This document shows, piece by piece, positions 1 to 8,265 of a stretch of 64,000 nt of DNA. The notes under the pieces are model-generated. The model did not search any database, was not told the origin of the DNA, and saw only the letters and a program-made list of their open reading frames with translations. A program made the translations under genes and the position numbers. Source of the DNA: Anaerolineae bacterium (GTDB lineage: Bacteria; Chloroflexota; Anaerolineae; Promineifilales; Promineifilaceae); assembly GCA_023382655.1 (NCBI GenBank), contig JAHDWK010000024.1:39157-103156 (forward strand), written 5' to 3'. Position 1 is the stretch's first letter; every line of letters starts with the position of its first letter.

Positions 1-2331
1 CGACTGGCTGGCTTCGTTCTGGCTGGCCCGCCATTGGAAGATGGCCTGGCGGGTGAGCAGGTGAGCCAGTAGCACCTGGGTTTCCGGTGTTTCTGGCAGG
101 GCGGCTACGGCCGTGGCCGCCTGCACAAACAGGTCAATCCCCTCATGCACCCGCCCGCGATTGTCGAAATAGATAAACAAACTATGGGCGGCGACCTGCA
201 AATTTTCCAGTCCCTCGGGTAAATGGCTCACCGACCAGCCCCAGGCGGCACGGCCGTTTTCCAGGTCCGCGCCAATCACATCCAACGCCACCTTCTGGTT
301 GCGCCCCTGCAAATTAGCGGTGTGTTGGCCCAGCAGGTGGCTGTAATAATCGGCGTGGGCGGCAGTGGTGACGGCCGTTTCCGCCGCATCTGCTGCCAGC
401 TTTTCCGCTGCATATTGCCGCAGCAGTTCGTGCAAGGTATAGCGTCGCTGAACCCCACTGCTGGTCGTGTCCGACAGGGGTGTATTTCCGTCGGGGCTTT
501 CTTCGGCCAGGAGCGATTTGTTTACCAACCCCGTCAGGGTCAGCAGCGAAGCGCCAACAACCATCTCCGCCGCCTGCCGTGTAAACCCACCCCGGAACAC
601 GGCCAACCGCCGGAATACCTGCCGCTCCACTTCCGTAAGCAACTGCCAGGAGTAATCGAACACCGCCCGCAAACTGCGGTGCCGTTCCGGGATATTGCGC
701 ATGTTGGTGGCGAGAAAATCGTAATTCTTCTCAATTTCGCTGATGATCTGCTCTGGCGACAACACGCGCAGCCAGGTGGCGGCCAGTTCAATGCCCAGCG
801 GCATCCCCTCCACCAACTGGCAAATGCGGATGACGTGGGGCAGTTCGGTCGCCAATGAAAAGCCGCTGCGCATCCGGTGGGCGCGGTCGGCAAACAGTTT
901 GATGGCGCTGTACGGTTCAATGTCGGTGTCCAGATTGACCTGGGTGGGGTAGCGCATCCCCTGGATGGGGCGCGTCCACTCTTCCCACAGGTTCAGCGTT
1001 TCACGGGATGTAATCAACAGTTGTAAACCGGGCGCTTCCGCCAGCAGGGTGGAGCAAAGATCGGCCCCGGCAATGACGTGTTCAAAGTTGTCCAGCACCA
1101 GCAGCATCTCTTTTTCACGCAGGTAGGCCACAAGCTGCCCTATCTGGTCGTCCTGGTTGGGGAAGGTGAAGTTGAGGGCGTCGGCGACGGCCGTGACAAT
1201 CAACTCCGGGCTGTCAATAGGGGCCAGGGGCACAAACCGGACGCCGTGCCGAAATTCATCCACTACCTGCCGCGCCGCTTCCAACGCCAGGCGGGTCTTG
1301 CCCATGCCACCCGGCCCCACCAGTGTCAGCAGACGGCACTCCGGTTCGCAGAGAAGATTGACAATCTCGGCCACTTCCGGAGCGCGGCCAATGAAGGGGG
1401 TGGACTGCGCGGGCAAGTTGTGGCGGGGGCCAAGCACGGGGGTAGGGCTGCTGCCCGGCGTGGTTTCAAAGCGGGGGCCGACGGCCAGCGCCAGTTCGTC
1501 GCTGCCGGCGATGATGGCTTCTAACTGCGCCCCCACCAGCCGCACGCTGCTCACCCGCCGGCTGCGTTCTTTTTCCAACATGCGGTACACCAGGGAGGCT
1601 AAGGATTCGGGCACGTCGGGGCGGAATTGGGCCAGATCAGGCGTGGGGCGGGTGAGGATGGCGGTGATGGTGGCGGCGAGTTGGGCTTCTTCAAACGGCC
1701 GTCGCCCGGCCAACATTTCATACAGCACCACACCAAATGACCAGATGTCGGCACGGCCGTCAATGACCACTCCCTGGCACGCCTCCGGGCTGACATAGGC
1801 GTAGGTTCCCGTCAGCAGCCCCGTTTCTGTGATGCGATCCAGGTCGCCCATGTGCGCCACGCCAAAATCCGTCAGGCGCGGTGTGCCATCGGCCGCCAAC
1901 AACACGTTGGCCGGTTTGATGTCCCGGTGAATGATGTGCAAATGATGGGCGCGGGTGAGGGCGTCGGCCAGTTCCAGACCAATTTGCAGCACCCGCTCCA
2001 GTGGCAGTTGCCCGGCTTCCCCCAGCAGTTCGCGTAGCGAGCCACCGGGCACATATTCCATGACGATGTAATGTTCGCCGGCTTCTTCGATGGTGTCCAA
2101 CACGGCCACGATGTTGGGGTGATTCAGGCGGCGCAGCGCCTCACCTTCACGGGCAAACCGCTGCACACTGGTGGCGTCCAGCGTCATCACGTCGGCGCGT
2201 AAATGTTTGATGGCGACGGTTTTGCCGGTTTGTTGGTCGGTGGCGCGGTAAACGTCGCCCATGCCGCCCCGACCGATGCGGTCGGCGGTGGGGGCGGCGA
2301 TCTGGTAGCGTTGGCCGATGAGCTGGTTCAT
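1..2331 (-). CDS. Ser/Thr protein kinase fused to a STAND ATPase (3' end outside window)
   Basis: An open frame of 777 codons runs off the left edge with no stop. The ATG at 2331 has GAGGT about 5 bases upstream. Residues about 8-265 form a Hanks-type kinase: VAIK lysine, HRDIKPAN catalytic loop, TDFG metal site and SPE motif. A second ATPase follows from about residue 320: P-loop GPGGMGKTR, Walker B LLVLDNFE and sensor LITSRE, the NB-ARC/AP-type layout of STAND proteins. The visible end resembles the start of a TPR region. Such fusions are known as cytoplasmic regulators that phosphorylate or scaffold partners; the substrate cannot be read from sequence. It is transcribed away from the CPBP gene at 2531. 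The domain call is firm, the role is not. Confidence 0.9.
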   Translation of the reverse strand, partial: MNQLIGQRYQIAAPTADRIGRGGMGDVYRATDQQTGKTVAIKHLRADVMTLDATSVQRFAREGEALRRLNHPNIVAVLDTIEEAGEHYIVMEYVPGGSLRELLGEAGQLPLERVLQIGLELADALTRAHHLHIIHRDIKPANVLLAADGTPRLTDFGVAHMGDLDRITETGLLTGTYAYVSPEACQGVVIDGRADIWSFGVVLYEMLAGRRPFEEAQLAATITAILTRPTPDLAQFRPDVPESLASLVYRMLEKERSRRVSSVRLVGAQLEAIIAGSDELALAVGPRFETTPGSSPTPVLGPRHNLPAQSTPFIGRAPEVAEIVNLLCEPECRLLTLVGPGGMGKTRLALEAARQVVDEFRHGVRFVPLAPIDSPELIVTAVADALNFTFPNQDDQIGQLVAYLREKEMLLVLDNFEHVIAGADLCSTLLAEAPGLQLLITSRETLNLWEEWTRPIQGMRYPTQVNLDTDIEPYSAIKLFADRAHRMRSGFSLATELPHVIRICQLVEGMPLGIELAATWLRVLSPEQIISEIEKNYDFLATNMRNIPERHRSLRAVFDYSWQLLTEVERQVFRRLAVFRGGFTRQAAEMVVGASLLTLTGLVNKSLLAEESPDGNTPLSDTTSSGVQRRYTLHELLRQYAAEKLAADAAETAVTTAAHADYYSHLLGQHTANLQGRNQKVALDVIGADLENGRAAWGWSVSHLPEGLENLQVAAHSLFIYFDNRGRVHEGIDLFVQAATAVAALPETPETQVLLAHLLTRQAIFQWRASQNEASQS

Positions 2332-2397
2332 ATCTACCTCATTATACGGGTACGGCCGTGTTTTTTTGAGGGGACTTTAGTAGGAGATTTCACCAGG

Positions 2398-2450
2398 TTT
2401 GTAGCAGGCGATTTATCGCCAATTGACGGCACTAAAGTGCCTGCTACAAA
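2398..2450. repeat. Three-way cruciform inverted repeat between divergent genes
   Basis: The outer arms TTTGTAGCAGGC (2398-2409) and GCCTGCTACAAA (2439-2450) are perfectly complementary. They enclose two inner palindromes, GGCGATTTATCGCC (2407-2420) and GGCACTAAAGTGCC (2428-2441). The element sits between divergent starts, so it is not a terminator for either gene. It resembles the other branched intergenic elements in this window. Confidence 0.75.
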
Positions 2451-2530
2451 CCATTTTCGCAGGAGCAGGTGTCAGGGGTGGGGGTTTGGCATATACTCCG
2501 GGAATGGTCAATTGTTAATGGGATTATTGC

Positions 2531-3532
2531 ATGGTAGATGTCATTGTTAATCTGGTTCTTGTTTTGTTTTTCATTGTGCTGGCAAATGTGATTGTGCGCC
2601 TGGGGGATGAGCGATTACGCCAATTGTTTGACCTGGGTTTGTTGCTCATCGGTATCCCGGTGCTGCTGGTGGGCATCTTTTTTGTGCTGGTGGGGGATGA
2701 ACAGGTTGCCACGTTGCGCGCCCCCAACGGAGAATTGCTGTTTCCGTTTGTGACGAATGCGGTGGCGCTGGGAGTGGTGTTGCAGGTCACGGCCGTGTGG
2801 CAAATTACCGTCAGCTTGCGGTCCACCCGCCTGATTCTGGCCCGTTTCTTGCCGCTCGATCCCGCTTCGGCCGTGCATACGCTGGCGCTGGTGTGTGCGG
2901 GCTGGTTGACGGCCGTTTCCTTCATCCAGCTTACACAAAGCAGCGTGGCCGAAATTGTGCAGGCCATTGGCTCGCTGCAACTCGGTAACGTGGTGGCCGA
3001 ACAACTCTTTTTTGTGGTAGTGGCGGTGATCGGGGTGGGGTTGTTCTTGCGCCGGTCGCCGGGGCAGGTGCTCTCCCGGCTGGGCCTGGAGCGGCTGCCG
3101 CTGCATCAGGTGGTGATTGGGCTGGCCTGGATTTTCATTCTGGTGCTGGTGCAGGCGATGGCCGGTCTGTTGTGGCAGATGTTAGACCCGGAGCAGTCAG
3201 AACTGGTTGAAACGCTGAATCTGGAAATGCTGGGCGGTTTGGATTCGGTGGGGGCGTGGTTGATCCTGGCGCTGGCGACGGGTATTGGTGAGGAGATTTT
3301 GTTCCGCGGCGCGTTGCAGCCGGTATTGGGGTTGGGAGTCACGGCCGTGCTCTTTGCTCTGGTACATGTGCAGTATGGTCTGCTCACGCCGGCTACGTTG
3401 GCCCTGCTGATCATCGGCCTGGTCCTGGGCATCCTGCGGCAGCGTTACAGTACCTCGTTGGCGATTTTTGTTCATGCCGGTTACAACTTTGTGTTGGGGA
3501 TGCTGGCGTTGCTGGCCACGGCCGTGACCTGA
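2531..3532 (+). CDS. CPBP-family intramembrane metalloprotease
   Basis: 333 residues with at least eight hydrophobic segments. The C-terminal third carries the family motifs: EEILFRG (the EExxxR signature) at about residue 255 and a later FALVH histidine at about 278, followed by hydrophobic helices. CPBP (Abi/CAAX-like) proteins are integral membrane metalloproteases; bacterial members process prenylated or small peptides, give bacteriocin self-immunity or act in signalling. The N-terminal half is unrelated hydrophobic sequence, as is usual. No clear Shine-Dalgarno precedes the ATG. A tRNA-Pro gene follows at 3579. No neighbour suggests a substrate. Confidence 0.85.
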   Translation: MVDVIVNLVLVLFFIVLANVIVRLGDERLRQLFDLGLLLIGIPVLLVGIFFVLVGDEQVATLRAPNGELLFPFVTNAVALGVVLQVTAVWQITVSLRSTRLILARFLPLDPASAVHTLALVCAGWLTAVSFIQLTQSSVAEIVQAIGSLQLGNVVAEQLFFVVVAVIGVGLFLRRSPGQVLSRLGLERLPLHQVVIGLAWIFILVLVQAMAGLLWQMLDPEQSELVETLNLEMLGGLDSVGAWLILALATGIGEEILFRGALQPVLGLGVTAVLFALVHVQYGLLTPATLALLIIGLVLGILRQRYSTSLAIFVHAGYNFVLGMLALLATAVT

Positions 3533-3539
3533 CCGGTTG

Positions 3540-3568
3540 TTGCTCCCCCTCAGGCGTTTTGTTATAAT
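3540..3568 (+). promoter_or_regulatory. Sigma70-type promoter of tRNA-Pro
   Basis: A -35-like TTGCTC (3540-3545), a 17-bp spacer and a perfect TATAAT (3563-3568). Transcription would begin a few bases before the tRNA 5' end at 3579. Confidence 0.75.
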
Positions 3569-3578
3569 GCCGACCGTT

Positions 3579-3652
3579 CGGGGCATGGCGCAGCTTGGTA
3601 GCGCGCTTCAATGGGGTTGAAGAGGTCGTGGGTTCGAATCCCGCTGCCCCGA
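3579..3652 (+). tRNA. tRNA-Pro (anticodon GGG)
   Basis: The cloverleaf is complete. The acceptor stem CGGGGCA pairs with TGCCCCG, the D-arm stem GCGC with GCGC, and the anticodon stem CTTCA with TGAAG around loop ATGGGGT, giving anticodon GGG. The T arm is GTGGG-TTCGAAT-CCCGC. The discriminator is A and no CCA is encoded. Confidence 0.95.
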
Positions 3653-3668
3653 CTGGGTAAAAAAAGAG

Positions 3669-3699
3669 ACGCCGCGTGGCATTCTACGTGGCGTTTTTC
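3669..3699 (+). terminator. Rho-independent terminator after tRNA-Pro
   Basis: ACGCCGCGT (3669-3677) pairs with ACGTGGCGT (3686-3694) with one G-U pair, followed by a run of T. Confidence 0.8.
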
Positions 3700-3743
3700 T
3701 TTAGGGGGATCATCATGGCGCAAAGGACGCCAGGAAATAGGGA

Positions 3744-4244
3744 ATGAGGACAAACGGCGATAACAAACTTCACAAAGTGCAGATGGTTTTGACCCTGCTT
3801 TTGCTCATTCTGGGGGCATTGCTTATTGTGTTGTCATTAGGCGCGGATGCATTGGGGATAGACCTGACGCCTGGTTTTGGCATTGCGCAGATGTTCCAAC
3901 TGCTGGTGGGGCTGACCTGTCTGACGTTAGCCATATTTTTATATGCTCGTTCCCTGCGGCCGACTGGCGCGCCGCGTTCGCTACAGGCAGACATTGGGGT
4001 ACGGCTGGCGGCGACGGGGCTGGTTTTTGCCTATGTGGTGGGGCTGGCTGACTTAATCGGTATTGGCACGCATGTGAATCCCCGCTTTGAACGGCCGTTT
4101 GTGGGGCCATTTCAGTTTGGTGGTTTGCTGCTGGCGATAGGGATGATCGTCGTGGGTGTAGTTTTGTATCATACCAGCCGCGGCGCGGGCCGGGAGAAAT
4201 CTTCAATGGAGTTTCTGGTCAACGGAAATGGGGAGCGTCATTAA
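3744..4244 (+). CDS. Hypothetical four-helix membrane protein
   Basis: 166 residues with four predicted transmembrane segments: about 14-35, 45-67, 85-107 and 120-142. The C-tail is short and polar. I recognise no family motif. The ATG at 3744 follows AGGAAATAGGG, a plausible but weak ribosome site. It lies downstream of the tRNA-Pro terminator and upstream of rfbC, separated from rfbC by about 100 bp that hold an inverted repeat, so co-transcription is uncertain. Likely an inner membrane protein of unknown role. Confidence 0.7.
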   Translation: MRTNGDNKLHKVQMVLTLLLLILGALLIVLSLGADALGIDLTPGFGIAQMFQLLVGLTCLTLAIFLYARSLRPTGAPRSLQADIGVRLAATGLVFAYVVGLADLIGIGTHVNPRFERPFVGPFQFGGLLLAIGMIVVGVVLYHTSRGAGREKSSMEFLVNGNGERH

Positions 4245-4252
4245 CGGTAAGG

Positions 4253-4307
4253 ATCGAAAACGGAATAATTTACGGAACCAGGTAATGGGTACCCGTTCGT
4301 TTTCGAT
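4253..4307. repeat. Inverted repeat upstream of rfbC
   Basis: ATCGAAAACG (4253-4262) and CGTTTTCGAT (4298-4307) are perfect complements separated by 35 bp. It could end transcription of the membrane-protein gene or lie in the rfbC control region; there is no T-run. Confidence 0.5.
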
Positions 4308-4351
4308 TTGTCTTCGTAAGTTATTTGATTTGCATTCCTAAGGAGCTTGTT

Positions 4352-4918
4352 ATGCCATTTCAGTTTACGTCATTAGAGATTCCGGATGTGATCCTTATCG
4401 AAACCAGGCGGTATGGAGATGATCGCGGTTTTTTTATGGAGACTTTCCGGCAGGCCGAATTTGCGGCCAATGGCATTCCCGGTCCTTTTGTGCAGGACAA
4501 CTGTTCTCACTCCGCACAGGGGGTAGTGCGTGGTTTGCATTACCAGATTCCGCCTTTTGCGCAAGGCAAGTTGTTGGTAGCTGTGCAGGGTGAGATTTTT
4601 GATGTAGCGGTGGATATCCGGCAGGGTTCGCCTACTTATGGGCAGTGGGCGGGGGCGGTACTGTCGGCGCGTAACGGCCGTATGCTTTACATTCCCTCCG
4701 GTTTTGCGCATGGCTTTTGTGTTATCAGCGACACGGCCACGCTGACTTACAAAGTGACCGAGGTTTATGTGCCGGAATATGAACAGGGTATCATGTGGAA
4801 TGACCCCACCATCGGTATCAATTGGCCGGTATTTGACCCCATTCTTTCGGTGAGGGACAAACAGTTGCCCTCTCTGGCCGAAGCAGTTAACCCCTTTGTC
4901 TGGCTGGCAGCAACCTAA
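4352..4918 (+). CDS. rfbC: dTDP-4-dehydrorhamnose 3,5-epimerase
   Basis: 188 residues, the normal length of the RmlC cupin family. The enzyme epimerises C3 and C5 of dTDP-4-keto-6-deoxyglucose on the way to dTDP-L-rhamnose. Family signatures are present: the N-terminal ETRRYGDDRGFFMET, the catalytic histidine in VRGLHYQ (about residue 63), the VDIRQGSPTYG strand and the IPSGFAHGF segment. An upstream in-frame ATG at 4325 exists, but AAGGAG at 4340-4345 lies six bases before the ATG at 4352, which decides the start. The other rhamnose genes (rmlA, B, D) are not adjacent. Confidence 0.93.
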   Translation: MPFQFTSLEIPDVILIETRRYGDDRGFFMETFRQAEFAANGIPGPFVQDNCSHSAQGVVRGLHYQIPPFAQGKLLVAVQGEIFDVAVDIRQGSPTYGQWAGAVLSARNGRMLYIPSGFAHGFCVISDTATLTYKVTEVYVPEYEQGIMWNDPTIGINWPVFDPILSVRDKQLPSLAEAVNPFVWLAAT

Positions 4919-4947
4919 ACCGTTAACTCCTGGTATCTTCCTCCCTT

Positions 4948-5658
4948 CTACTCCTCTACTTTTGCCAGAATGCCCCTGGCTACGTTTGGCCCAATGACTT
5001 TGGTAACGCCGTCTATTTCGATGGTAATTGGCCCTTCAAAAGGGGCCACGGCTACCAGGCGAATTTGCGCGCCGGGGATCAGGCCCAATTCCGCCAGGTA
5101 CCGGAGGAGTTCGGCGTTGCTGTCATCGAGAATGCGGGTGATGGTGGCCTGAGCGCCGGTAGGGATGTAGGTCAACGGCCGTGCATCCACCCATGTCATC
5201 GCCCCCTCTTTGTTGGGAATGGGGTCACCGTGTGGGTCAAATTTGGGATGGTTTAAGGCGGCAGCAATGCGTTCCTCCAGCTTTTCGCTGATGAAATGCT
5301 CCAAAATATCCGCCTGTTCATGAACCTCATCCCAGGTGAAGCCTAACGCCTCAATCAGATAAAGCTCAATCAGCCGGTGATGGCGAATGACTTCTAGGGC
5401 CACTTTCTCACCGGCATCGGTGAGCGTGACGCCATAATGCTTTTCATAGTTGACCAGCTTAAATTTAGCCAGCCGTTGAATCATGCTGGTGGCCGAGGCC
5501 GGTTTGACGCCGCGTGCCTCGGCAATGCGCGAAGTAGAGACCGGCGATTCTTCCTGCGCCAGCGTATAGATGGTTTTCAGGTAATCCTCGACTGCCTGGT
5601 GATTGAGATTATGACGTTGTAAGGAAGTGCCTTCCGGCAAGGATTCAATTTCGGGCAT
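4948..5658 (-). CDS. DtxR/MntR-family metal-dependent repressor with FeoA-like domain
   Basis: 236 residues. Residues about 15-80 form the winged helix (VEDYLKTIYTLAQ, then the recognition helix PASATSMIQRLAKF). Residues 80-150 form the metal-binding dimerisation domain with HHRLIELYL, HEQADILEHFIS and FDPHGDPIP, where the DtxR metal ligands lie. The last ~75 residues are an SH3-like FeoA domain. The family represses iron or manganese uptake genes when the metal is bound. A minus-strand TATAAT (5674-5669) lies only 10 bases before the ATG, so the leader would be very short. A dyad resembling a DtxR box sits between this promoter and that of the divergent glycosidase. Iron versus manganese cannot be decided here. 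Confidence 0.92.
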   Translation of the reverse strand: MPEIESLPEGTSLQRHNLNHQAVEDYLKTIYTLAQEESPVSTSRIAEARGVKPASATSMIQRLAKFKLVNYEKHYGVTLTDAGEKVALEVIRHHRLIELYLIEALGFTWDEVHEQADILEHFISEKLEERIAAALNHPKFDPHGDPIPNKEGAMTWVDARPLTYIPTGAQATITRILDDSNAELLRYLAELGLIPGAQIRLVAVAPFEGPITIEIDGVTKVIGPNVARGILAKVEE

Positions 5659-5668
5659 GATACGCTAG

Positions 5669-5718
5669 ATTATAGATAGACCTGTCAGGTTTTCCAAACC
5701 TGACAGGCCTACTATAAT
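5669..5718. promoter_or_regulatory. Divergent promoters sharing a DtxR-box-like dyad
   Basis: A minus-strand TATAAT (5674-5669) faces the repressor and a plus-strand TATAAT (5713-5718) faces the glycosidase. Between them lies the perfect 12-bp inverted repeat CCTGTCAGGTTT / AAACCTGACAGG (5681-5692, 5696-5707), which covers both -35 positions. Its core TCAGGTTTTCCAAACCTGA (5685-5703) matches 14 of 19 positions of the classical DtxR/IdeR box TTAGGTTAGCCTAACCTAA. Confidence 0.6.
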
Positions 5719-5726
5719 CCACATCC

Positions 5727-7100
5727 ATGCAGCAAACAAAACAAACTATCTGGCGGTTGGTGCTGGCGCTGGCCGTGGTGGGACTGGTTGTGTCATTGTT
5801 GCCGGCGGCCACATCGCTTTATGACCTGACCGGTGAGGAAACATGGGCCGGGCAACTGCGGGGGGCGCTGCATTGGCTGAACACGGCCGTGCGCCCCCAA
5901 CCACAGCTTGCCTCAGAAACCCCCATGCAAAATGCTGAGGTTTCCCCTCTGGGCGTCAACACCTTTTTGCAGATCGAAGCAGAAGAGACCAAACGCGCCC
6001 GCAGCCTGGAACTGGCACAGCAGGCCGGGTTCACCTTTATGCGCCAGGAGTTCACCTGGGAAGATATTGAGATTCATGCCAAAGGGGATTTTGTGGACCG
6101 GCGCAATGATCCCAATGGCGTAGACGCCTGGTTAAAATATGACCACATCGTGCAACTGGCGGAAGAATACGACATTGAAATGATTGCCCGGCTGAGTAAC
6201 CCCCCGGCCTGGTCACGGGCGCTGCCGGAAGAACAAACCGGTTCCCTGGCCCCCCCGGACGATTACCAGGATTTTGTGGATTTTGTCACGGCCGTGGCCA
6301 GCCGCTACCAGGGACGCATCCACTACTACCAGATATGGAACGAACCCAACGGCAATGGCGAATGGGGCCACCACCAGCCGGTCAACCCGGAGCAGTACAC
6401 CGACTTGCTGTGCCGCGCTTATGAGGCCGTGAAGGCTGTGGACCCCACGGCCGTTATTCTGGCCGGCGCGCTCACGCCAACGGTTGAACTCAGCCCGGCC
6501 AATGTAAACGACCTGGTATTTTTGCAGCGCATGTACAATGCCGGCGCCGCTGCCTGTTTTGACGTGATGTCTGCGCAGGGTTACGGTCTGTGGTCGGGGG
6601 CCACCGACCAGCGGCTGCGGCCAACCGTCATCAACTTCCCGCACCATTTGCTCATCCGCGACCTGATGGTGCGCAATGGCGATGCCGCCAAACCGATCTG
6701 GATTAGCGAGATGGGCTGGAATGTGGCCCCAGAAGGGATGGAGGCCCACTTTGGCCGGGTGACGGAAGCGCAGCAGGCGCGGTATGCCGTTGAAGCCTAT
6801 GACCGCATCCAGGCCGAGTGGCCCTGGGTGGGGGTGAGCGCCTATTGGTTTTTGAAACGGCCGTCGGATAGCGAACGAAACGACGCCTGGTATTACTTCC
6901 GCCTGCTGGAGCCAGATTTCACCCCCCTGCCGGTTTATAACGCCCTGGTTGACCGTGCGGCCCAAAACAAACCTGTCGTGCCGCTCCCCCACTGGGTATA
7001 CGCCTGGGCACAAATCCGCCCGGCGCTCTTTGCCCTCAGCGCCGCCATCCTCTTTTTCGCCCTGCTGCGCTGGTTGATGGGGGAAGAGGTAATTGCGTAA
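5727..7100 (+). CDS. Membrane-anchored clan-A glycoside hydrolase (GH39/GH5-like)
   Basis: 457 residues. An N-terminal transmembrane segment (about 8-28) and a C-terminal one (about 430-452) bracket an extracytoplasmic TIM-barrel domain. The acid/base glutamate is in QIWNEPNG (about residue 204) and the nucleophile in WISEMGW (about 327), the paired strand-4/strand-7 pattern of clan GH-A. The sugar substrate cannot be read. A perfect TATAAT lies 8 bases before the ATG with no Shine-Dalgarno, so translation is probably nearly leaderless. The gene diverges from the DtxR-type regulator and shares its promoter region. The domain is related in style to the LysM glycosidase at 33431. Confidence 0.82.
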   Translation: MQQTKQTIWRLVLALAVVGLVVSLLPAATSLYDLTGEETWAGQLRGALHWLNTAVRPQPQLASETPMQNAEVSPLGVNTFLQIEAEETKRARSLELAQQAGFTFMRQEFTWEDIEIHAKGDFVDRRNDPNGVDAWLKYDHIVQLAEEYDIEMIARLSNPPAWSRALPEEQTGSLAPPDDYQDFVDFVTAVASRYQGRIHYYQIWNEPNGNGEWGHHQPVNPEQYTDLLCRAYEAVKAVDPTAVILAGALTPTVELSPANVNDLVFLQRMYNAGAAACFDVMSAQGYGLWSGATDQRLRPTVINFPHHLLIRDLMVRNGDAAKPIWISEMGWNVAPEGMEAHFGRVTEAQQARYAVEAYDRIQAEWPWVGVSAYWFLKRPSDSERNDAWYYFRLLEPDFTPLPVYNALVDRAAQNKPVVPLPHWVYAWAQIRPALFALSAAILFFALLRWLMGEEVIA

Positions 7101-7126
7101 TTGGATAATTGAGCAATTACCCAATT
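7099..7126. repeat. Hairpin of the AATTGGGTAATTG family
   Basis: AATTGGATAATTG (7099-7111) and CAATTACCCAATT (7114-7126) pair with one mismatch and overlap the stop codon of the glycosidase gene. A further CATTACCCAATA copy follows up to 7142. The same words recur at 15253-15296. Confidence 0.7.
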
Positions 7127-7152
7127 CCCCCATTACCCAATAAAATACCCCC

Positions 7153-8166
7153 ATGACTGATTGGCAAAATGTGATGGGGCATGAGTGGGCGGTGCAAATG
7201 CTGCGCGAGAGTCTGGCACACGGCCGTAACGGGCACGCCTACCTCATTACCGGCCCCGACCAGATTGGCAAAACCACGCTGGCCCGCGCCTTTGCCCAGG
7301 CGCTCAACTGTACCGGCGAGGCGGATGGTTCCTGTGGCCCCGGCCATCTGTGCCGCGCCTGCACCCTCATCGGCAACGGCCGTCATCCCGATGTGCGCCT
7401 GGTAGAGCCGGAAGTGAGCGGGCGGGGCAAATTGACTCTGAAAATTGAAACCATCCGCCAGTTGCAGCAAGAGTTGAACCTGTCGGCGTATGAAGCCCGT
7501 TACAAAGTGGCTATCCTCAAGCGGTTTGACGCCGCCACCATTGGCGCGTCCAACGCTTTCCTCAAAACATTGGAAGAGCCACCCCCCCGCGTGGTGCTGA
7601 TTCTCACGGCCACAGACGCCGATACCCTGCTGCCGACCATCTCCTCGCGCTGCCGCACGTTGAATCTACGGCCGTTACCCACCGAACGCATCGAACAAAG
7701 CCTGACCACGCGCTGGCGGGTGGACGACAACCAGGCCGAACTGCTGGCTCATCTGGCCGACGGCCGTCTCGGTTGGGCGGTGCGGGCGGCGCAAGAGCCG
7801 GCCATTTTGCAGGAGCGGGCGGCCCATCTGGCACAGTTACAAGAAGCGTTAGCGGGCAATCGCGTGCGCCGTTTTCAATTGGCGGACAAACTGGCAAACA
7901 AACCGGAAGCCGCCCCCGCTGTGTTGCAAACATGGGTTAGCTGGTGGCGGGATGTGAATTTGCTGGCCCAAAGTAGGGGAGCGGGCACGGCCGCTCTGAC
8001 CAACATTGACCAGCTTGAAACGATCCACCAGACCGCCAACCAGGTGCCAGACACGGCCGTCCTCGCCAGCCTCAAACAAACCACCTTAGCCCTGTGGCAA
8101 CTGGAGCATAATGCCAACGGCCGTCTCGTCTTGGAAAATCTGTTCCTCACCTACCCTTACTTATAG
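7153..8166 (+). CDS. holB: DNA polymerase III delta' subunit
   Basis: 337 residues, the usual size. This is the clamp-loader AAA+ subunit that helps open the beta clamp and load it on primed DNA. It starts with the family opening DWQNVMGHEWAVQMLRESL, then a P-loop-like GPDQIGKTT (about 37-45), a zinc knuckle with cysteines in GSCGPGHLCRAC, LKTLEEPPP, and the sensor/arginine-finger region TISSRCRTL. No ribosome site is visible; TAAAAT (7141-7146) ends six bases before the ATG, which suggests a leaderless message. Five copies of ACGGCCGT lie inside the gene. Confidence 0.93.
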   Translation: MTDWQNVMGHEWAVQMLRESLAHGRNGHAYLITGPDQIGKTTLARAFAQALNCTGEADGSCGPGHLCRACTLIGNGRHPDVRLVEPEVSGRGKLTLKIETIRQLQQELNLSAYEARYKVAILKRFDAATIGASNAFLKTLEEPPPRVVLILTATDADTLLPTISSRCRTLNLRPLPTERIEQSLTTRWRVDDNQAELLAHLADGRLGWAVRAAQEPAILQERAAHLAQLQEALAGNRVRRFQLADKLANKPEAAPAVLQTWVSWWRDVNLLAQSRGAGTAALTNIDQLETIHQTANQVPDTAVLASLKQTTLALWQLEHNANGRLVLENLFLTYPYL

Positions 8167-8265
8167 AGCGACCCATCAAGCATTGGACAATCAGGGGACA
8201 GGCCCACCCAAATTCGTGAAATTCGCCTCATTCGTGGCTGTTTACAAAGCCCAGACCACACCCCC

